A DNA stretch of 15,414 nt from Sedimentisphaerales bacterium (GTDB taxonomy: Bacteria; Planctomycetota; Phycisphaerae; Sedimentisphaerales; Anaerobacaceae). This document shows positions 1 to 7,631 of this stretch, piece after piece; the stretch's first letter is position 1; each line of letters begins with the position of its first letter. The stretch lies in the NCBI GenBank assembly GCA_016933985.1, contig JAFGTU010000423.1, positions 1-15,414 of the forward strand. The letters run 5' to 3'. Below the pieces are notes generated by a model. It saw nothing but the letters and a program-made list of their open reading frames with translations. It had not been told where the DNA came from and searched no databases. The position numbers and the translations under genes were made by a program.

Positions 1-95
1 ACTGCTCACAAAAAATCATTTATCGACCAGATTGGGGACTTTATCCCACGTCCAAATAATTATGTGCGAAAGATATCCTACGTTATCAATTTGTA

Positions 96-172
96 TTATC
101 CATCACTTGCCACATCCAAGGTGTATGCTCCGTAAAAGGGCCACATCGCCTGAACCTTGCCTGTAGGATCAG
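96..172 (-). other. Open reading-frame tail beyond the folD stop, not called as a gene
   Basis: Downstream of the folD stop, the frame shifted by one base relative to folD stays open for about 25 codons and ends at a TAA at 96-98. The translated tail (…VADPTGKVQAMWPFYG…) reads like ordinary protein. The frame runs back through the end of folD to a stop near 289-291, but the only usable start (ATG near 144) would give just 16 residues. I see no ribosome binding site for it. It could be a decayed gene remnant or chance. The rest of 1-95 is AT-richer intergenic sequence with only a 4-bp hairpin (GGGA/TCCC) and no good terminator. Confidence 0.15.
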
Positions 173-1057
173 CTACAAACCAGCGGCCCTCTTGGCCGAT
201 TCTACCGTGTTGTAAAGCAGCATTGTTATCGTCATCGGGCCTACTCCGCCGGGGACCGGAGTAATAAACGAGGCCTTCTCTTTGACCGCCTCGAAATCAA
301 CATCGCCGACAAGGCGGTAGCCGCTCTTTTTCGTTGCGTCTTCGACGCGGTTAACGCCGACGTCAATGACGACCACGCCGTCTTTAACCATGTCCGCCGT
401 GACGGTATTGGGCCTTCCTGCGGCGACTATCACGATATCGGCTCGCTTCGTGTGCTCAGCGAGGTTCTTCGTTCGCGTGTGGCAGACCGTGACCGTCGCG
501 TTTCCGGTCGCATTCTTCTGAATGAGCATATTCGCCAGCGGCTTGCCCACGATATTGCTGCGCCCGACGATTGCGACCTCGGCCCCTTCGAGTTTCACGC
601 CGCTGCGAATCAGCAGTTGAATCACACCGTGAGGAGTGCACGGCAGGAACGTCTTTTCACCTACCACCATCTTGCCCACGTTCATCGGATGAAACCCATC
701 GACATCCTTTGCCGGGTCGATAGCCAGGAGGACGTCAGCTTCGTTGAGGCCCTTGGGCAGGGGCAACTGGACCAGTATCCCGTTGATCTTAGGGTCTTTG
801 TTCATCTTCTCAACCAACGCCATCAGATCCTCCTGCGACGTATCGGCGGGCAGACGATTGTCGTCGGAATAAAGCCCGATATCTTCGCAAGCCCGCTCCT
901 TGGCCGTAACGTACGACTGCGAAGCAGGGTCCTCGCCCACCAAGATAACGCCCAAACCCGGCACGATGGCCTGTTGTTTGAGCCTGGCCACCTCGTCCTT
1001 GAGTTCCGCCCGCATATCGGCGGCAACCTGTTTTCCGTCAATAATTCGTGCTGTCAT
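173..1057 (-). CDS. folD: Bifunctional methylenetetrahydrofolate dehydrogenase / methenyltetrahydrofolate cyclohydrolase FolD
   Basis: This 294-residue cytosolic enzyme interconverts 10-formyl-THF, methenyl-THF and methylene-THF using NAD(P), covering two steps of the methyl branch. The length is normal for the family (E. coli FolD has 288). Visible signatures are the active-site Tyr49 and Lys53 in SYVTAKERAC, the folate-site GILVQLPLPKG, KDVDGFHP, the dinucleotide-binding GRSNIVGKPLANML, the VIDVGVNR segment and the C-terminal TPVPGGVGPMT signature. I chose the ATG at 1055-1057, giving the usual MTARIIDGK N-terminus, with GGGTAAG just upstream. An in-frame TTG four codons earlier is possible but has no ribosome binding site. 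The gene lies 27 bases after fhs, supplies the next step after Fhs, and is the last gene of the cluster. No separate cyclohydrolase is needed or seen. Confidence 0.97.
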   Translation of the reverse strand: MTARIIDGKQVAADMRAELKDEVARLKQQAIVPGLGVILVGEDPASQSYVTAKERACEDIGLYSDDNRLPADTSQEDLMALVEKMNKDPKINGILVQLPLPKGLNEADVLLAIDPAKDVDGFHPMNVGKMVVGEKTFLPCTPHGVIQLLIRSGVKLEGAEVAIVGRSNIVGKPLANMLIQKNATGNATVTVCHTRTKNLAEHTKRADIVIVAAGRPNTVTADMVKDGVVVIDVGVNRVEDATKKSGYRLVGDVDFEAVKEKASFITPVPGGVGPMTITMLLYNTVESAKRAAGL

Positions 1058-1084
1058 AATCTTACCCAATAATCAATTATCAAT

Positions 1085-2848
1085 TTAGAAAAGCCCCTGT
1101 ACCTTTCCCGTCTTTACGTCCACGTCAATCCGCCGGAATGCAGGATCGGACGCGGTGCCCGGCATCAGCTTGATCGCGCCGGCCACCGGAACGATAAAGC
1201 CGGCCCCCTTATAGACCAGGATGTCTTGAATCGGAAGCTCCCAGCCGGTGGGTCTGCCTTTCACATCGGGGTCGTGCGAGAGGCTCAGGTGCGTCTTGAC
1301 CATGCACGTCCCCAGCGTCTTGCTGACAGGGTCGGCTTCCATTGCCTTGGCCTTCTTCAAAGCCTCGTCGCTGTACGTTACGCCATCGGCCCCATAGACT
1401 TCCCTCGCTATCAATTCAATCCTTTTTCGCAGGGGCGTTTCGAGGTCGTAAAGGAATCTGAAGCTGTTCTTCTCGTTGCACGCCTGGACTACGGCCTCGG
1501 CTAATTCGACCGCTCCCTCCCCGCCCTTGAGCCAGTGCTCGGAGACGGCAGCCAGAGCCCCGTTTTGCTCGGCTATCCTGCGGACGAGCTTTATCTCATT
1601 TGTAGTGTCGGCATAGAAGCTGTTGATGCAGACTACGGGTCGCACGCCGCTCTTCTTGACCGTCTCGATATGAGCCACAAGGTTCACACAGCCCTTCTCC
1701 ACCAGCCCAAGGTTCTCGGCCATGTATTCCCGGGGCAGGGGTATGCCCGGCTTGACTGTCGGCCCGCCCCCGTGCATTTTCAGCGCTCGAACGGTGGCAA
1801 CAATCACCACCGCATTCGGCACAAGCTTCGACATTCGGCACTTTAGATTCCAGAACTTCTCGAAGCCGATATCGGCCCCGAAGCCGCTCTCGGTAACGTG
1901 GTACTCGCCGAGCCTGGTGCCGATCATATCCGCAATAATGGAGCTCTGCCCGATGGCGATATTAGCAAAAGGCCCGGCGTGCACAAACACAGGCTGGCCT
2001 TCAATACTCTGGAGCAGGTTCGGGTTAATCGCATCGACCATCCACGCCGTCATTGCCCCATCGACCTCCAGGTCCGCAGCGGTTACTTCATTGCCCTTCT
2101 TGTCGTATGCGACGACAATCCTGCCTATACGCTCCCGCAGGTCCTTCAGGCCCGTGGCTACCGCCAGTATCGCCATGACCTCGCTCGAAACGGTAATCTG
2201 GAAGCCCGAATCCATCTCGAATCCGTCCATCTTGCCGCCCATTCCTATCCTGATGTTTCGCAGCGCCTGGGCACAGAAATCCATCGCCCATTTCATTTGT
2301 ACGCGTTGTGGGTCGATATCCAGCCGTTTCAACCCGCTCTTGGCCAATCTGGCGTCGTCATAGTTGCTCTCGTGTTGCATCCGCGAAGTCAAGGCGACCA
2401 TTGCAAGGTTGTGCGCATTTGTAATTGAGTCGATATCCCCGGTCAGGCGAATTGAGAAGGGCGTCAGGGGGATGCACTGCGCCAGACCTCCGCCGGCGGC
2501 AGAGCCTTTGATATTGAAGGTCGGGCCGCCGCTCGGCTGCCGGATCGCCCCGACAACACGCTTGCCTATCTTGCCCAGACCTTCAATCAAACCGATGGCC
2601 GTGGTTGTTTTGCCTTCGCCCAGGGGCGTCGGCGTGATTGCCGTTACGTCGATATACTTCGCGCTGGGCGGGCCTTTGAGCCGCGTTAGGGCCTTGAGGT
2701 AATCGACCTTCGCCAGTTTGTGCCCCATTGGGATCAGCTCATCGCTCTGCAGGCCCATCTCCTCGGCTAATTGGGCGACCGGCTTCATATTCTCTTCGGC
2801 GGCCTCGGCCACCTCCCAGTCCTTCATTTTCGTCGGATCAAGCTCCAT
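1085..2848 (-). CDS. fhs: Formate--tetrahydrofolate ligase (formyl-THF synthetase)
   Basis: This 587-residue cytosolic enzyme forms 10-formyl-THF from formate, ATP and THF, the ATP-consuming entry step of the methyl branch. The nucleotide-binding loop PTPLGEGKTT lies at residues 73-82, preceded by the family's usual N-terminal helical segment. Further family signatures are RQPSGGPTFNIKGSAAGGG, the LTGDIDSITNAHNL block, the HAGPFANIA and TESGFGADIGFEKF blocks, and the LPREY-ENLGLV-KGC segment. Common bacterial Fhs proteins are about 556 residues, so this one is somewhat longer, and its GSAAGGGLAQCIPL block differs from the GGAAGGG-YAQV form I know from clostridia. The ATG start at 2846-2848 has a clear GGGAG site. 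It follows acsE after a 111-base gap holding a strong hairpin and precedes folD by 27 bases. The identification is secure. Confidence 0.97.
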   Translation of the reverse strand: MELDPTKMKDWEVAEAAEENMKPVAQLAEEMGLQSDELIPMGHKLAKVDYLKALTRLKGPPSAKYIDVTAITPTPLGEGKTTTAIGLIEGLGKIGKRVVGAIRQPSGGPTFNIKGSAAGGGLAQCIPLTPFSIRLTGDIDSITNAHNLAMVALTSRMQHESNYDDARLAKSGLKRLDIDPQRVQMKWAMDFCAQALRNIRIGMGGKMDGFEMDSGFQITVSSEVMAILAVATGLKDLRERIGRIVVAYDKKGNEVTAADLEVDGAMTAWMVDAINPNLLQSIEGQPVFVHAGPFANIAIGQSSIIADMIGTRLGEYHVTESGFGADIGFEKFWNLKCRMSKLVPNAVVIVATVRALKMHGGGPTVKPGIPLPREYMAENLGLVEKGCVNLVAHIETVKKSGVRPVVCINSFYADTTNEIKLVRRIAEQNGALAAVSEHWLKGGEGAVELAEAVVQACNEKNSFRFLYDLETPLRKRIELIAREVYGADGVTYSDEALKKAKAMEADPVSKTLGTCMVKTHLSLSHDPDVKGRPTGWELPIQDILVYKGAGFIVPVAGAIKLMPGTASDPAFRRIDVDVKTGKVQGLF

Positions 2849-2915
2849 AGTGACTCCCTTGTCATATCATGTTTTTTGAATCGTTTGCATACTACATCCG
2901 GTTTCATCCCTGAAT

Positions 2916-2953
2916 CCGCCACAGCCGGCTATCCGCCGGCGGACTCACGGCGG
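2916..2953 (-). repeat. Nested GC-rich inverted repeat in the acsE-fhs gap
   Basis: Reading the minus strand, CCGCC (2949-2953) can pair with GGCGG (2916-2920). Inside it, GCCGGC (2935-2940) pairs with GCCGGC (2924-2929) around a 5-nt loop. Overlapping these, TCCGCCGGCGGA at 2932-2943 is a perfect 12-base palindrome. The structure starts 6 bases after the acsE stop and is not followed by a T-run, so it is not a classical terminator. A 3'-stabilising or processing hairpin, a weak attenuator, or a dispersed REP-like palindrome are all possible. Confidence 0.5.
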
Positions 2954-2959
2954 CCGAGG

Positions 2960-3784
2960 TTACTTGTTGGCGGACTTATAGACCTTCAGGAAGGAATCCG
3001 AATAGATCTGCTTGTTCATAAGCATCTCGGCGGTCGCCACCGCGTTGACAAGGGCCGTGTCGAAAACGTCTGCGATTGCCGAATCCAGGCCGTGCGACAT
3101 CGCCATTGCCAGGAAGATGCGGTTAATCAGGCTTCTTTCCGATGCCCCTTGTGAGAGATTCGACAGCCCCACCGTCATGTGCGGGGCGGGGTCGGCCAGA
3201 TACTTGATCTGGTCCATCGCCGCCAGAATATTGGTCGGCTGAACCTGCGCGTTCGGCACCTTGACAGGCAGGACGATCGGGTCAATGAACAGTCGCTGAG
3301 GGTCGAATCCCTTCTCCATCGCCTTCGAGACGATCTCCGCTGCTATGGCCACGCGCGTGTCGGTATCCTGTGGGACGCCGTTTTTATCCATAGTAAGGGC
3401 GATAAGGTTGGCTTTCGGCCCGACCTGATCGGCCATTTCGATGTACTTATCGAAGACCTCTTCATCGCTCTTCTTGTTCAACGGCGTCGAGTTCAACAGG
3501 ACCCCATTTTCGGGGTTAATCACCTTGAGTCCTCCGGCGATGACGCCGGGCTTCTGCGAGTCAAGACACAACGGCGTCGAGCATGTCTCCTGGATCGACT
3601 CGACCAGCCACTCCATTGTCCCTTCCTGGTCCGCCGCTGCAGTGCCGACGTTGACGTCCAGATACGCCGCGCCTGCCTCGGTCTGTCTTTTCGCAAGGTC
3701 TTGAATGACTTTTTTGTCTTTGTCCGCGATGGCCTGTTTGACATCGGTGAACATTCCGTTGATTCGCTCTGCAATCAGTATCAT
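2960..3784 (-). CDS. acsE: Methyl-THF:corrinoid iron-sulfur protein methyltransferase AcsE
   Basis: This 274-residue cytosolic enzyme transfers the methyl group of methyl-THF to Co(I) of the AcsC/AcsD corrinoid protein, linking the methyl and carbonyl branches. It is a single pterin-binding TIM barrel of normal length for the family. The N-terminus LIAERINGMFTD is typical. Residues corresponding to known pterin-site positions are visible: Asp75 (CLDS), Asn98 (LLNST), Asp168 (FIDPIVLP) and Asn209 (VGLSNLSQG). The C-terminal AIAD-FD-ALVNAVATAEMLMN block and DSFLKVYK end match AcsE rather than MetH. The ATG at 3782-3784 has GGAAGGGG upstream. It lies 56 bases after acsD, whose product binds its partner cofactor. 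Confidence 0.97.
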   Translation of the reverse strand: MILIAERINGMFTDVKQAIADKDKKVIQDLAKRQTEAGAAYLDVNVGTAAADQEGTMEWLVESIQETCSTPLCLDSQKPGVIAGGLKVINPENGVLLNSTPLNKKSDEEVFDKYIEMADQVGPKANLIALTMDKNGVPQDTDTRVAIAAEIVSKAMEKGFDPQRLFIDPIVLPVKVPNAQVQPTNILAAMDQIKYLADPAPHMTVGLSNLSQGASERSLINRIFLAMAMSHGLDSAIADVFDTALVNAVATAEMLMNKQIYSDSFLKVYKSANK

Positions 3785-3840
3785 AATTGGACCCCTTCCT
3801 TCGAATTGCTAAAGGTATCGCTCTATTCTGCGACGGTTAT

Positions 3841-4806
3841 TTACCCTTTGTTTTTCCACACTTTCGAGATGAATCTCTTGACGGTGGCCACCGCTCTTGG
3901 ATGACGCATACGAATTATGTCGGCCCCGGCCTGCAGCAGACAGGTGGCTGTGGCGGTCTCCCACATCGGACCTCGGTCCGCAACGGCTCCCCAGCCCGGT
4001 GCGTCTTCCATTTTGGCCTCTTTCGCCCGCCACGACTCGTATCCGACGTCGCATATCACCGGCATTGCCATCATCTTATCCCCCGAAAGGGCCGCCAGAC
4101 GCTGCCGCTCCTGGATCGAATAAGCGTATTCGATCCCGTAACCCAGGGCCCCGGTCGATTGGAAGGTTACAATGCGTTCGAGAGGAAAGCCCATGTCGGA
4201 GACGAGAATATTGACCTGCTTGGCGATATTGATATCCAGCGGAGCCGCAGTAATAAGGAAATGGCCGTCGGCAAGCGCAATGGCGGTCAGCGACTTGTAG
4301 TTGTCCTCCTCGACTATGCCTATAAGACATTTTTCGCCCTTGGCCGCACCGCTCACCTTCGGCATAACCTCGTTGTCCTTCTCGTTGTTTCCGCACCCCC
4401 ACAGCACAAGGGGCACGCCGACCGCTTTGAGCACCTCTTCGGTCACTTTGACGGCGTGGTCGGCCCCTTTGTCGCCCTTGTCCGGGTGAATACCGTCGAA
4501 TTTCACGCAGATTAGATCGGCGCCGAATTCTTCGACGCACTTCTTGGCCCAGTCGCCGGGCTTATCGAGCACGTCCTTATACGGCTCGACAAGTGCCTCC
4601 GGCCAATCTTCGGGCTTGCTGTCCAGGACGTCCATAGCGACAACCGGCGTCTCGCCTGCATCTTCGACCAAGCCGCCATAGACAACGTTCTTCGCCCCGC
4701 CTATCGTTACCGTCGAGCTACGGGTGCCGCCGTCGTCTTTGGTCGCCCCGAGCGTTATCCGGTTCACTGACCCTGCAAAGCTGTCTGTAACTTCAGGAAC
4801 TGGCAT
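3841..4806 (-). CDS. acsD: Corrinoid iron-sulfur protein small (beta) subunit AcsD
   Basis: This 321-residue subunit pairs with AcsC to form the corrinoid iron-sulfur protein, which carries the methyl group from AcsE to acetyl-CoA synthase. It is a TIM barrel of the CdhD/AcsD family and has the family's usual length. Recognisable parts are the N-terminal ITLGATKDDGGTRSS segment, VCVKFDGIHPDK-like block near residue 100, PLVLWGCGNNEKDNEV, the VTFQSTGALGYGIEY block, and MPVICDVGYESWRAKEAKM near residue 255. No Fe-S motif is expected or seen, since that cluster is on AcsC. The start is an ATG at 4804-4806 with a strong GGAGGT site. It sits between the second CooC/AcsF gene (40 bases) and acsE (56 bases). 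Confidence 0.96.
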   Translation of the reverse strand: MPVPEVTDSFAGSVNRITLGATKDDGGTRSSTVTIGGAKNVVYGGLVEDAGETPVVAMDVLDSKPEDWPEALVEPYKDVLDKPGDWAKKCVEEFGADLICVKFDGIHPDKGDKGADHAVKVTEEVLKAVGVPLVLWGCGNNEKDNEVMPKVSGAAKGEKCLIGIVEEDNYKSLTAIALADGHFLITAAPLDINIAKQVNILVSDMGFPLERIVTFQSTGALGYGIEYAYSIQERQRLAALSGDKMMAMPVICDVGYESWRAKEAKMEDAPGWGAVADRGPMWETATATCLLQAGADIIRMRHPRAVATVKRFISKVWKNKG

Positions 4807-4846
4807 ATCAAAACCTCCATAAAATTTTTAGCACGTATTATTGTCT

Positions 4847-5602
4847 TTATGTTTTTATTCTTTCCAATTTGTCGTCGAGTATTTTGCACACTGCCAAGAA
4901 CGCCGGGCTGTCCATGTTCAAGTCGAATATGTTTTTCCCGGCCATCGACGCCCCCAGCACGGATTCATCCGCCGGCACGCATCCGAAGGTTTTCACCTCA
5001 TCTAATTCGGATTCCCGCTCGGGCGGGCTGTCCGTTCTGTTCCAGACAACGCCCTTTTCCTTGACAGCTATCGAAAGCTCGTCCGCAAGCTCGGTAATCC
5101 GCTTGGCCGTAACGACATCAATAGAAGTCGCGCTGGCCAGGATGAGCAGCAGATCGACGTTGTTCGTCGTCCGCCGCGAGAGATGCTCCATCCCCGCCTC
5201 GTTATCTATAATCACATATTTGTACTGCGAGCTTAGCTTATCCATAAACTGCCGCAGCATATTATTCGCCGCGCAGTAGCATCCGGGCCCCTCCGGCCTA
5301 CCCATAGTGAGCAGGTCGAAGCCCTTCGCCTCGGTGATTGCCTGCTGAATGCCGTACTCAAAAGTCCGCAGCCGATCCATGCCCGCATTTGTGGGCCGCT
5401 TCGTGCTGGCGCGCTCGCGAATTTCGGCGATAGTCCCGCTCGACTCCACTCCCAACGTCATCGCCAGGCAGCAATTAGGGTCGGCATCCACAGCGAGGAT
5501 ACTTTCTCCGGCCCCACGCTCAATCAAGGCCCGAATAATCATGGCGGCCACGGTAGTCTTGCCTGACCCGCCTTTCCCGCTAACTGCTATAGTAGTTGCC
5601 AT
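4847..5602 (-). CDS. acsF: CooC/AcsF-type nickel-insertion ATPase, second copy
   Basis: This 251-residue protein is a SIMIBI-class (MinD/CooC) ATPase. It has the deviant Walker A KGGSGKTT at residues 10-17, the VDADPN switch at 38-43, and the CxC pair Cys108-Cys110 (GCYCAANN), which binds metal at the dimer interface in CooC. The family inserts nickel into the CODH C-cluster (CooC) or ACS A-cluster (AcsF). Which of these this copy does cannot be read from the sequence; its place among acsC, acsV and acsD away from acsA hints at ACS, as inference. The ATG at 5600-5602 gives MATTIAVSGKGG at once and has AGGA about 9 bases upstream. The frame stays open a further 38 codons, but that extension is Arg-rich, overlaps the end of acsV and is rejected. 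Confidence 0.92.
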   Translation of the reverse strand: MATTIAVSGKGGSGKTTVAAMIIRALIERGAGESILAVDADPNCCLAMTLGVESSGTIAEIRERASTKRPTNAGMDRLRTFEYGIQQAITEAKGFDLLTMGRPEGPGCYCAANNMLRQFMDKLSSQYKYVIIDNEAGMEHLSRRTTNNVDLLLILASATSIDVVTAKRITELADELSIAVKEKGVVWNRTDSPPERESELDEVKTFGCVPADESVLGASMAGKNIFDLNMDSPAFLAVCKILDDKLERIKT

Positions 5603-5651
5603 ATCTTGTATTCCTGTATAATCACTTCTATCATGCCGGGTTCGCTGCTGC

Positions 5652-7565
5652 TCATGCGACCGACGGAAACAGCGATAAATCCGTATGCGGCAGGAAGCTC
5701 GCCTTGACAAACTCATCCATATACCCGGTATGGCTCATCAAATCGAAATAGGTCATGCTCTTGGCGATCTCCTCAGCCGTGTTCATCGCTTTTTGGCTCA
5801 ACAGCACTGTCTTTGCCCCTGCAATTGACGTATTTCCAACGAAATGAATCTTCTCAATCGGCACATCGGGCAGCATACCGATAGTGACGGCCTTCCGAAC
5901 GTTCAGGAAGTTCCCAAATCCGCCGGCCAAGTAAATCGCCTCGATGTCGCTGAGCTTTGTCTGAGTCGATTCCATCAACACACGAATGGCGGCGAAGACC
6001 CCGGCCTTGGAACGGACAAGATTATTGATGTCCGCCTGGGTAATGACTATCTCCTGGTGGCTGTCATCGCCTGCGACCAGCGGGAATTGCATGCCCTCGT
6101 CGCCTTCTGTTATCTTGAATCGGCCATCTGTTTTGAATCGCCCGGCGCGGTCTATTATTCCGCATGTGAATAGTGCGGCAAGAGTATCCAGAAGCCCCGA
6201 CCCGCAGATACCCGCCGGATATGTCTGCCCGATTGTCCTGTACTCTACGGTTCCGTCTTCGCCGATTATCAGCTTCTCAATGGCGCCTGCCCCGGCGCGC
6301 ATGCCGTGCTTCACTCCGCTTCCCTCGAATGCCGGCCCCGCCGAGCTTGACGCGCAAACAAGCCAGTCTTTATTGCCTAACACCACCTCGCCGTTGGTCC
6401 CGATGTCGGCGAAAAGCGAGATCCCCCGCTTCGTGAAAATCCGAGTGGTCAGCACCCCGGCTACAATGTCGCTGCCTATGTAGGCCGCAACGCTTGGCAG
6501 GCAATAAAGCAGCCCGCGCTTATTGATCTGAATGCCAACCTCTGCCGCCCGAATCGGAGGAACAAAGCTCGCCGAGGCGATGTAGGGCTCTCTGCGGATG
6601 CGCGTAGGGTCCAGATTCAGCAGGAAATGCACCATAGCCGTATTGCCCGCACAAACAACGGTCGTGATATCCTGCAAGTCGATCCTCTTTCTCGACGCCA
6701 AAGTGACTATCAGGCTATTGATGTCGTTAACCAAGCGATTCTGCATCTCGTCGAACGCATTATTCTCCTCGGCGTAAATGATTCGTCGTATATAGTCCTC
6801 CCCGAAGTTTATCTGGCTGTTGTATGTTGCCTCGGTGTCTACCGTGGTTGCGTCCGTCAGATAAACCAGATGCGCCGCCACCGTCGTTGTCCCCAGGTCA
6901 ACCACCACCGCATAATTCTTTGCCCGGTGGTCGCCTTCTTCGATCTCGATAAGCTCCGTGCACTCACCGCGTCTGCCGATAGTGGCTGTAACCTTGTATC
7001 CTGAATTCTGGAGCACCGCTGGGATTTTCTGGAGGATTCGAAAGCCGGTCTGCATAGTTGAAGCCTCGACCTGCTCCCGTATGGCCAGATAAAGACGCTC
7101 GTGGTCGGCCGTGTGGTCCTGCACCGTCGGCGGCGACATCTCGACATACACCTTCCTGACCTGGGCGTCGAATTCGAACAATCCTGCCCGCACCGCCGCC
7201 GGAAGCTGGCTGAACCGATGCGCGTCACTGCCCACAAGGATTTGGCTTGTCTCAAGAGAGTGAGACTTCGGCACGGTGACGGTCGTATCCGAGAGCACCG
7301 TCGTCTGGCAGGCCAGAACAACGTCTTCCCGCATCTCATCCTGGGTCAGCAGCGTGGTGGGTCGGCTGTGGAACTGACCGCTGTCGATGATTACCTTACA
7401 CTTGCCGCAGTATCCGTCCCCGCCGCAAATGCTGCTGAGGTAAATGCCCGCCTTGTGTGCCGCTTCGAGCAGCACCGTCCCGAAAGGGACCTCGATCTTC
7501 AGCCCGCTTGGCTCGAAGCGGACCAGGCACTTCTTCCCGTGTTCATCCTGCGTCTTCTTACCCAA
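5652..7565 (-). CDS. acsV: Corrinoid protein reductive activator (RACo/AcsV, 2Fe-2S plus ASKHA domain)
   Basis: This 637-residue protein reactivates the corrinoid iron-sulfur protein by ATP-dependent reduction of accidentally oxidised Co(II) to Co(I). The N-terminal ferredoxin domain holds a plant-type 2Fe-2S motif, CGGDGYCGKC with Cys47, 53 and 56, plus Cys86. A linker follows, then an ASKHA ATPase/DUF4445 domain with VVVDLGTTTVAAHLV (about residue 223), FADIGTNGEVVLG, an SSSAGPAFEG block and the adenosine motif YLAGGFGNFL. I prefer the TTG at 7563-7565 because AGAAGGA lies 7 bases upstream. A GTG at 7596-7598 would add 11 residues but has no comparable site. It sits between acsC and acsF, next to its substrate subunit gene. 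The family call is firm; the start is less so. Confidence 0.93.
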   Translation of the reverse strand: MGKKTQDEHGKKCLVRFEPSGLKIEVPFGTVLLEAAHKAGIYLSSICGGDGYCGKCKVIIDSGQFHSRPTTLLTQDEMREDVVLACQTTVLSDTTVTVPKSHSLETSQILVGSDAHRFSQLPAAVRAGLFEFDAQVRKVYVEMSPPTVQDHTADHERLYLAIREQVEASTMQTGFRILQKIPAVLQNSGYKVTATIGRRGECTELIEIEEGDHRAKNYAVVVDLGTTTVAAHLVYLTDATTVDTEATYNSQINFGEDYIRRIIYAEENNAFDEMQNRLVNDINSLIVTLASRKRIDLQDITTVVCAGNTAMVHFLLNLDPTRIRREPYIASASFVPPIRAAEVGIQINKRGLLYCLPSVAAYIGSDIVAGVLTTRIFTKRGISLFADIGTNGEVVLGNKDWLVCASSSAGPAFEGSGVKHGMRAGAGAIEKLIIGEDGTVEYRTIGQTYPAGICGSGLLDTLAALFTCGIIDRAGRFKTDGRFKITEGDEGMQFPLVAGDDSHQEIVITQADINNLVRSKAGVFAAIRVLMESTQTKLSDIEAIYLAGGFGNFLNVRKAVTIGMLPDVPIEKIHFVGNTSIAGAKTVLLSQKAMNTAEEIAKSMTYFDLMSHTGYMDEFVKASFLPHTDLSLFPSVA

Positions 7566-7572
7566 ACCGAAT

Positions 7573-7579
7573 TCCTTCT
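7573..7579 (-). promoter_or_regulatory. Ribosome binding site deciding the acsV TTG start
   Basis: AGAAGGA on the minus strand lies 7 bases before TTG 7563-7565, ideal spacing. The alternative GTG at 7596-7598 is preceded only by ACAGGCG. An out-of-frame ATG at 7591-7593 opens an 11-codon frame (MLFAAEGIRFG) that stops right at the TTG, so the site also lies inside a tiny overlapping frame. Confidence 0.45.
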
Positions 7580-7631
7580 GCTGCAAATAGCATCTCACCG
7601 CCTGTAAGTCTCAAGTCATGTTATCCACGTC

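Noticed and set aside
1..95. Terminator for the operon downstream of folD
   Set aside because: Only 4-bp stems (GGGA/TCCC) are visible, none followed directly by a T-run; the TTTTTT near 10-16 on the minus strand lacks an adjacent hairpin.
3179..4515. Two overlapping plus-strand frames of about 240 codons opposite acsE and acsD
   Set aside because: Both lie opposite conserved genes, have no motif or good ribosome site, and overlap each other; shadows.
5603..5716. 38-codon N-terminal extension of the second CooC/AcsF gene
   Set aside because: It is Arg/Ser-rich, overlaps the acsV stop region, and the internal ATG at 5602 has a ribosome site and gives the exact family N-terminus.
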